Shown here: piece after piece, positions 7,683 through 11,955 of the stretch | How the letters are laid out: every line of letters begins with the position of its first letter | How positions within the stretch are numbered: the stretch's first letter is position 1 | Source: Desulfurivibrio alkaliphilus | GTDB taxonomy: Bacteria > Desulfobacterota > Desulfobulbia > Desulfobulbales > Desulfurivibrionaceae | DNA: 11,955 nucleotides | Reading direction: 5' to 3' | Assembly: GCA_011048585.1 (NCBI GenBank) | Contig: DSDS01000004.1 | Coordinates: 1-11,955 of the forward strand | Program-made: the position numbers and the translations under genes | Notes under the pieces: generated by a model | Database searches by the model: none | The model's input: the letters and a program-made list of their open reading frames with translations, nothing else | Told to the model about the DNA's origin: nothing

Positions 7683-8379
7683 GAGTGATCTGTCGCCCGG
7701 CGGAGACCCCTTGAGATCTTTTTCGGTGGCTGAAAATGGGGTTGGGGAGGGTGAGATTGCCCGGGCGGTGGCGGTGATCCGGGCCGGCGGCATGGTGGCC
7801 TTTCCCACCGAAACCTACTACGGTCTGGCCGTGGATCCCTTTAATCAGGAGGCTCTCTCCCGCCTCTTTGCCGTCAAGAGGCGGGCACCTGACAAGCCTA
7901 TTCTCTGTCTGGTCCACGAGCGCGGTCAGTTGGGACTCCTGGCCCGGCGGGTCCCCGAGGCTTATGAGCCCTTGATCGCCTCGTTCTGGCCGGGTCCTCT
8001 TACCCTGATCTTTGAAGCCCGGGAAGAGGTGCCCTTGGCCCTCACCGGGTACAGCGGCACAGTGGGGATCCGGATCTCCTCACACCCTCTGGCCACCCGC
8101 CTGGCTGAAGCCTTTGGCGGACCGATCTCCGCCACCAGCGCCAATCTTTCCGGCCTGCCGGCGGCGGCCTCCGCCGCCGAAGTCACCGCCCAGCTCGGTC
8201 CCGATGTCGACCTGGTGCTGGATGGCGGTGCCACCCCCGGGGGCAGCGGCTCCACCCTGGTCGGTTTTGCCGGCGATGAGCCGATACTGATCCGGTCCGG
8301 GGTGATCTCCCGGGAAGAACTCATGGATAAAAGCGGCCGGGAGATCAGGGCCATGGTTCTCCAAGGAGGGGAAAAGTGA
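7675..8379 (+). CDS. tsaC: L-threonylcarbamoyladenylate synthase (TsaC/Sua5/YrdC/YwlC family)
   Basis: The enzyme makes threonylcarbamoyl-AMP from threonine, bicarbonate and ATP, the first step of the t6A37 modification of ANN-decoding tRNAs. From ATG-7675 it has 234 residues: a non-conserved N-terminal lead of about 25, then the YrdC fold. AVIRAGGMVAFPTETYYGLA, FAVKRRAPDKPI (the Lys/Arg binding pattern), SFWPGPLTLIF, GIRISSHPLA and ISATSANLSG are all diagnostic. There is no C-terminal Sua5 domain, so it is the short TsaC-like form. ATG-7675 is preferred over 7636 because AGGGG (7662-7666) lies 8 bases upstream and the overlap with purD is minimal. It ends GTGATG, overlapping the Hpt gene. 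The partner gene tsaE lies at the other end of the window on the opposite strand. Confidence 0.94.
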   Translation: MVESDLSPGGDPLRSFSVAENGVGEGEIARAVAVIRAGGMVAFPTETYYGLAVDPFNQEALSRLFAVKRRAPDKPILCLVHERGQLGLLARRVPEAYEPLIASFWPGPLTLIFEAREEVPLALTGYSGTVGIRISSHPLATRLAEAFGGPISATSANLSGLPAAASAAEVTAQLGPDVDLVLDGGATPGGSGSTLVGFAGDEPILIRSGVISREELMDKSGREIRAMVLQGGEK

Positions 8380-8705
8380 TGGTTGAGTTTCGGTGGGATC
8401 GGGCTTTTGCCCTGGAGCAGGCGGGAGGCGATGAGGAGTTGTTGGCCGAGCTGCTGGCCTTGCTCCGTGACTCGGTGGCCTCCGACCTGGAGCTGATTCG
8501 AGCGGCGGCGGCGGCTGGTGACGGAGTGGCCTTGGCGGACGCAGCCCATAATACCAAGGGGGCGGCCGCCAGCCTGGGGATGGAGGATCTGCGCTGGGTG
8601 GCCCACGAGCTGGAGCGGGTCGGCCGGGACGGAAATCTGGCCGGGGTTGAGGAGCGGATTCTCCTGCTGGAACGGCTGCTGGTCTCACTCCAGGATCTGC
8701 GTTGA
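8376..8705 (+). CDS. Stand-alone Hpt (histidine phosphotransfer) domain protein
   Basis: This small, all-helical, Leu/Ala-rich protein (109 residues from GTG-8376; 108 from ATG-8379) has the Hpt motif AHNTKGAAASLGM. H58 (GTG numbering) is the expected phospho-accepting histidine, and the H-x-x-K-G spacing and following small residues are as in the family. Hpt proteins shuttle phosphate between a hybrid-kinase receiver and a final response regulator. A strong GGAGG (8365-8369) serves both candidate starts. The start overlaps the tsaC stop (GTGA or TGATG). The hybrid kinase two genes downstream has H and D sites but no Hpt, making it the natural donor; this pairing is inference. The motif has Asn-Thr where many family members have a Leu before Lys, a minor variation. 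Confidence 0.87.
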   Translation: MMVEFRWDRAFALEQAGGDEELLAELLALLRDSVASDLELIRAAAAAGDGVALADAAHNTKGAAASLGMEDLRWVAHELERVGRDGNLAGVEERILLLERLLVSLQDLR

Positions 8706-8724
8706 GGGCGGTTTGTTCTCACCC

Positions 8725-9570
8725 ATGATGGACGCCAAAAGCATAGTCCGCAGGTTCAGCGATACCAAGACTCTGCCCCATGTCGCGCTCAGGGCGGCCC
8801 GGCTGGTCAACGAAGAGCGGGCCACCATGCACGATTTTGAAGAGGTGATCAAGCTGGACCCGGTGCTGGTTGCCCGGCTGTTGCGCCTGGTCAACAGCCC
8901 ATATTTCGGCCTGGCCCGCAAGGTGGAATCGATCTCCAAGGCCGTGGTTTTCTGCGGTGTCAAGCAGTTGCGCAATCTGGTGGCGGTGGAGGCCTTGCGC
9001 AGCATGTTCAAAGGAGAGGATAGGCGTTTTTCCCGGGAACAACTCTGGCTCCATTCAGCCACCGTGGCCATTCTGGCCGAGATGATCGCCAAGCGGATCT
9101 TCGGTCTGGCCGGAGATGAGGCTTTTTTGGCCGGAATTATCCACGATGTCGGCCTGGTGGCCGAGGATCAGGTGGCCGGCGAGGAGTTGCGGCTGGCCGC
9201 CGATGATTTGCGCCTGGGCAAAGGTTCGCTGATTGAGTGTGAAAGGGGCCGGTTGGGGACCGATCACTGTGAGGTCGGGTTGTTGCTGGCCCAGGAGTGG
9301 AAGCTTCCCACCGAGGTACTTAAGGCGATCCAGTTTCACCATGATCCGGAGAAAAAGTTCGCCATTCCCAGCCTCTCGGCCATTATCGTGCTGGCCGACT
9401 TCATGGCCTCCAAGATGCAGCACAATCCGGTGCCCGGCGCCCCGGTGCCCGCTCTTCCCCCCTCTCTGGCCCGGCATGTCAAAGGCATGATGGTCAACTA
9501 CAAGATCATCGTGCGCGATCTGCCGGCGGAGATGGCCAAAGCCAGGGAACTTTATCACAGCGATGGTTGA
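8725..9570 (+). CDS. HDOD-domain signalling protein
   Basis: HDOD domains are HD-superfamily-related output or scaffold modules found in bacterial signalling. The protein has 281 residues, with the HDOD core about 15-215: LPHVALRAARLVNEE, IKLDPVLVARLLRLVNSPYFG and the ISKAVVFCGVKQLRNLV block are characteristic. Unusually complete HD-type residues are seen: H110, H140-D141 (GIIHDVG), H181, H205-H206-D207 and D225. The C-terminal 50 residues form a Pro-rich link and a helix. The start is uncertain: ATG-8725 or 8728 lack a clear ribosome site, and a TTG at 8713 sits 4 bases behind GAGGG. An upstream in-frame ATG at 8518 would only read through the Hpt gene out of frame. The stop overlaps the kinase start by 8 bases (ATGGTTGA). 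Confidence 0.88.
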   Translation: MMDAKSIVRRFSDTKTLPHVALRAARLVNEERATMHDFEEVIKLDPVLVARLLRLVNSPYFGLARKVESISKAVVFCGVKQLRNLVAVEALRSMFKGEDRRFSREQLWLHSATVAILAEMIAKRIFGLAGDEAFLAGIIHDVGLVAEDQVAGEELRLAADDLRLGKGSLIECERGRLGTDHCEVGLLLAQEWKLPTEVLKAIQFHHDPEKKFAIPSLSAIIVLADFMASKMQHNPVPGAPVPALPPSLARHVKGMMVNYKIIVRDLPAEMAKARELYHSDG

Positions 9571-11350
9571 TTCCGGCTTTGATCAAATATTCGCCGATCT
9601 GATCGACGAGCTGCGGCCCCGGGAGCTTTTCCTGCGCGCGCTCTCCGATATCGTCCCCGGTGGTGGCCTGCTGCTGCTCTCCCCCGGTGGCGAGCGGTTG
9701 CGGGAAGGAGTTGTTTTTGAGCTGGATTCGGAGCTGGAGGAGGAACTGGCGGCGGCCGTCGCCGCGGTCGCGGTGCCGCGCCAACCTTCCGGGCCGCTGC
9801 CGGCCCGTCGGGTTGCCGCCGGCTGGCTCTACGCCTTCGCGGTGCCGGAATTCAATGCGGCACTTTTCTGGTGGCTGCCCGGCAAGGATGATCTGGGCCG
9901 CGAACCGGCCGGGGCCGCCCTCTTGGTTCACGCCTTGCACTACGCCTTGCGGGCGGAAGAGCGAGAGGAGGAGGTGGCCCAGGAGGAGCAATATCGCCGC
10001 CAGATCGAAGTACTCAAACGCCAGCACGGCGAGCTGATCGAGGATAACTATCGCCAGTATCGCATTAATCAGGAGCGGGAGCAGGGGTACGCTCGCAACC
10101 TGGAGAGAGAAATCGCTCGTCAAACCGCCGAGTTGCGTGAAGCTAACGCGCGTCTGGAGGAGATCAGCCGCCATAAGAGCGAATTTCTGGCCAACATGAG
10201 TCATGAGTTGCGGACGCCGATGAACGCGATCATCGGTTTCGCCGAACTGCTGGCCGATACCCCCCTGAACGGGGAACAGGATGAATATTGCCGGACCATC
10301 CGGCAGGCCTCCGCCTCCCTGTTGGCCCAGATTAACGACATTCTGGATCTGGCCAAGATTGAGGCCGGCAAGCTGGAACTTTCCCCGGCCCCGTTCAATC
10401 TTGATGAGCTGCTGGCCGGGGTAACGGCGATCTTCGCGCTGGCCGTCAAGGCCAAGGGGATCGATCTCAGCGTGCATCGTGATCCCGACCTGCCGGTTCA
10501 ACTGCTGGCCGATTCTCACCGCTTGCACCAGGTGTTGCTCAACCTGCTGGGGAACGCGGTGAAGTTCACCGAACGGGGTGGGGTTGAACTGCGGGTCGAG
10601 CGGGCCGGGGTCGGTGCCGCCGGCGGGTCGCTGATCCCCCTCCGTTTTGTGGTTCGGGACAGCGGAATAGGAATTCCCGCCTCTCGCTTGCAGGCGGTGT
10701 TTGAAAAGTTTACCCAGGCCGATGGGTCCACCACCCGCCGTTTCGGCGGCACCGGTTTGGGGTTGGCCATCAGCAAGCAACTGGTGGAGTTGATGGGAGG
10801 CTCTATCCGGGTGGAGAGCCGGGAAGGGTTGGGCAGCACCTTCAGTTTCGTGATCAGCCTGGCCCCAGCCGCCCAAGTTGCCCCGGACAAAGCGCCCCGG
10901 CAACCAGTCCCCGCCGCCACCGCCCCCTTTCCCGGCGGCGGTCGGATTCTGCTGGTGGAAGATAATCCGGTCAATCGCCGATTGGCCTCATTGTTGATCG
11001 GGAAGCTGGGTTATGCGGTGGTGACGGCGGTTGATGGCGTGGAGGGTTTAAAGGCCATGCGGGAGAACCGGTTCGACCTGGTCTTAATGGATGTGCAGAT
11101 GCCTCGCATGGATGGGATTACCGCCACTCACCGGATCCGCGCCCTGGAAAACGATCCGGCCGCCCGGGGGCAATACGTTTCCCTGGCTGACCGTTGCTCC
11201 CCGTTGCCCATTGTCGGTCTCACCGCCCACGCCCGCAAGGAGGATGAGGAGAGTTGCTACGCCGCCGGGATGAGCGCGTTCTTAAGCAAGCCCATCGATC
11301 GCAATAAAATGGCGGCCATTCTGGAGCGGTTGCTGGCTGGCCAGGGGTGA
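9563..11350 (+). CDS. Soluble hybrid sensor histidine kinase (novel N-domain, coiled coil, HisKA, HATPase_c, receiver)
   Basis: This 595-residue protein has no signal peptide or membrane segment, so it should be cytoplasmic. Residues 1-135 form an unrecognised domain with alternating beta and helix, perhaps GAF-like (LLLLSPGGERL, FAVPEFNAALFWWLPG). A charged coiled coil spans about 136-205. HisKA follows with NMSHELRTPMNAIIGF and phospho-H214. The HATPase domain shows N331 (N box), D366-SGIGIP (G1) and G395-GTGLGLAIS (G2). After a Pro/Ala linker comes a receiver with E466-D467, phospho-D510 (VLMDVQMPRMDG), T554 and K576. D510 to T554 is 44 residues against about 30 in CheY, meaning an insertion before beta-4. 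There is no own Hpt; the small Hpt gene upstream may complete H-D-H transfer. The start overlaps the HDOD stop, and its ribosome site is weak, suggesting coupling. Confidence 0.95.
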   Translation: MVDSGFDQIFADLIDELRPRELFLRALSDIVPGGGLLLLSPGGERLREGVVFELDSELEEELAAAVAAVAVPRQPSGPLPARRVAAGWLYAFAVPEFNAALFWWLPGKDDLGREPAGAALLVHALHYALRAEEREEEVAQEEQYRRQIEVLKRQHGELIEDNYRQYRINQEREQGYARNLEREIARQTAELREANARLEEISRHKSEFLANMSHELRTPMNAIIGFAELLADTPLNGEQDEYCRTIRQASASLLAQINDILDLAKIEAGKLELSPAPFNLDELLAGVTAIFALAVKAKGIDLSVHRDPDLPVQLLADSHRLHQVLLNLLGNAVKFTERGGVELRVERAGVGAAGGSLIPLRFVVRDSGIGIPASRLQAVFEKFTQADGSTTRRFGGTGLGLAISKQLVELMGGSIRVESREGLGSTFSFVISLAPAAQVAPDKAPRQPVPAATAPFPGGGRILLVEDNPVNRRLASLLIGKLGYAVVTAVDGVEGLKAMRENRFDLVLMDVQMPRMDGITATHRIRALENDPAARGQYVSLADRCSPLPIVGLTAHARKEDEESCYAAGMSAFLSKPIDRNKMAAILERLLAGQG

Positions 11351-11364
11351 TGATCGGTCGGGGT

Positions 11365-11862
11365 TTACCGCTTGCCGCCGCCTCGCAGCCCGGCCAGTCG
11401 CGAGGGCCAGGAACCCCCGTGGGCGGTCAGCGTGAGCCGGCGGCCGCTTTCGCCGTGGAACTCCAGCTCCATCTCCAGGCGGCGCTTTGGGATGAGGCCG
11501 CCCAGGCGCCCCGGCCATTCGATGACGCAGATCCCCTCACCGTAAAGGTACTCCTCGATCCCCAGTTCCAGTAACTCCTCCTCGCCTCCGCCCAAACGGT
11601 AGAGATCGAGGTGGTAAAGGGGGAGCCGGCCTTGGTGCTCATGGATGATTCCGAAGGTGGGGCTGGTGACGAACTGGTCGGAGGGCACCGCAAGGCCGGC
11701 GGCAATCGCCTGGGTCAGGGTGGTCTTGCCCACCCCCAGCGGTCCCTCCAGGGTGATCACATCTCCCGGCAGCGCCAGTTCCCCCAGGCTCCGCCCCAGA
11801 TCATTGAGGCCGGCCAGATCGGCCGGTTCCAGGACCAGCATTGGGGTCCGGTTGTTGCTCAT
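11365..11862 (-). CDS. tsaE: tRNA threonylcarbamoyladenosine biosynthesis ATPase TsaE
   Basis: TsaE is the P-loop ATPase that drives turnover of the TsaB-TsaD complex in the last step of tRNA t6A37 synthesis. The protein is 165 residues (E. coli 153). Family signatures are the Walker A GPLGVGKTT (40-48), TSPTFGIIHEH (the SPT(F/Y) switch-like motif), LYHLDLYRLG, GIEEYLYGEGICVIEWP and the following Gly-Pro-rich loop. The C-terminal 20 residues are basic and variable. AGGGG lies about 10 bases upstream of ATG (11860-11862), a weak but usable ribosome site. It converges on the hybrid kinase with only 14 bases between stops and no visible terminator. A partial gene 25 bases upstream on the same strand suggests an operon continuing beyond the window. 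Confidence 0.96.
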   Translation of the reverse strand: MSNNRTPMLVLEPADLAGLNDLGRSLGELALPGDVITLEGPLGVGKTTLTQAIAAGLAVPSDQFVTSPTFGIIHEHQGRLPLYHLDLYRLGGGEEELLELGIEEYLYGEGICVIEWPGRLGGLIPKRRLEMELEFHGESGRRLTLTAHGGSWPSRLAGLRGGGKR

Positions 11863-11887
11863 CGTAACTTTTCCCCTGGTTATCCCG

Positions 11888-11955
11888 CTAAAAATCCCGC
11901 TTGTGACAGAGGAGGCAGCGGTAGGTGGGGGGGTGGGTTTCGGGCAGGGGCCTTA
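11888..11955 (-). CDS. 3' end of an unidentified gene with a C-terminal CxxCH motif
   Basis: On the minus strand one frame is open from the right edge to a TAG at 11890-11888, reading 22 residues that end TYRCLLCHKRDF. Cys-Leu-Leu-Cys-His is a c-type heme attachment signature, common in multiheme cytochromes of sulfate and metal reducers, though a zinc-knuckle tail is possible too. The other two frames have poorer compositions. The stop lies 25 bases before the tsaE start, a normal operon distance. With so little sequence the gene product cannot be named. Confidence 0.45.
   Translation of the reverse strand, partial: RPLPETHPPTYRCLLCHKRDF

Noticed and set aside
6273..7808. Long minus-strand open frame (511 aa) opposite purD
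   Set aside because: It lies entirely opposite strongly identified purD and the tsaC start, is rich in Gly/Pro/His/Gln, has no recognisable motif, and reflects GC-rich codon use.
8518..8724. N-terminal extension of the HDOD gene to an upstream ATG
   Set aside because: The extension would read the Hpt gene in another frame (Trp/Arg/Pro-rich residues); HDOD homology begins after 8725.
9506..10903. Minus-strand open frame of 465 aa opposite the hybrid kinase
   Set aside because: Antisense to well-supported HisKA and HATPase sequence, with low-complexity Gln/Gly/Leu composition and no domain.
11351..11364. Possible bidirectional terminator between the hybrid kinase and tsaE
   Set aside because: Only 14 bases lie between the stops and no inverted repeat with a T-run is visible.

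Overview
The window is GC-rich, densely coded bacterial DNA with no phage, insertion sequence, CRISPR array or RNA gene that I can see. The organism is probably a Gram-negative with a deltaproteobacterial (Desulfobacterota) flavour. This is inferred from an outer-membrane beta-barrel protein, a FadR/YsiA-like TetR regulator, an HDOD protein, a cytoplasmic hybrid kinase with a separate Hpt, and a C-terminal CxxCH fragment at the right edge. No marker gene fixes the taxonomy.

Left region (1-4908, + strand). The 3' part of a DegT/DnrJ/EryC1/StrS sugar aminotransferase is joined by a 4-base ATGA overlap to a very large gene (1364 aa). That gene encodes a signal peptide, about 1000 residues of TPR-type helical repeats, and a C-terminal outer-membrane beta-barrel ending in Trp. 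The architecture is that of exopolysaccharide export proteins (PgaA, PelB, NfrA). With the aminotransferase it suggests the end of a surface-polysaccharide cluster.

Middle region (4909-6389). greA (transcript-cleavage factor) has a leader with a candidate promoter followed by an intrinsic-terminator-like hairpin that ends only about 20 bases before the start codon, which suggests an attenuated leader. A TetR regulator of the Bacillus FadR type runs toward greA and overlaps its 3' end by 23 bases. Upstream of the regulator is a TTGACA/TAGGAT promoter with a TGAATG-ct-CATTCA palindrome just past the expected transcription start, a good autoregulatory operator candidate.

Right region (6390-11350, + strand). 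One tightly packed run holds purD (purine synthesis), a TsaC/Sua5-type threonylcarbamoyl-AMP synthase (tRNA t6A), a stand-alone Hpt protein, an HDOD protein, and a soluble hybrid histidine kinase with a receiver. Three of the four junctions overlap at start/stop codons, so they are probably co-transcribed. The kinase has H and D phosphosites but no Hpt, and the small Hpt gene two positions upstream could supply the missing step. The output regulator is not in the window.

Right edge (11365-11955, - strand). tsaE, the ATPase of the same t6A pathway, converges on the kinase gene. It is preceded by the last 22 codons of another gene ending in a CxxCH motif.
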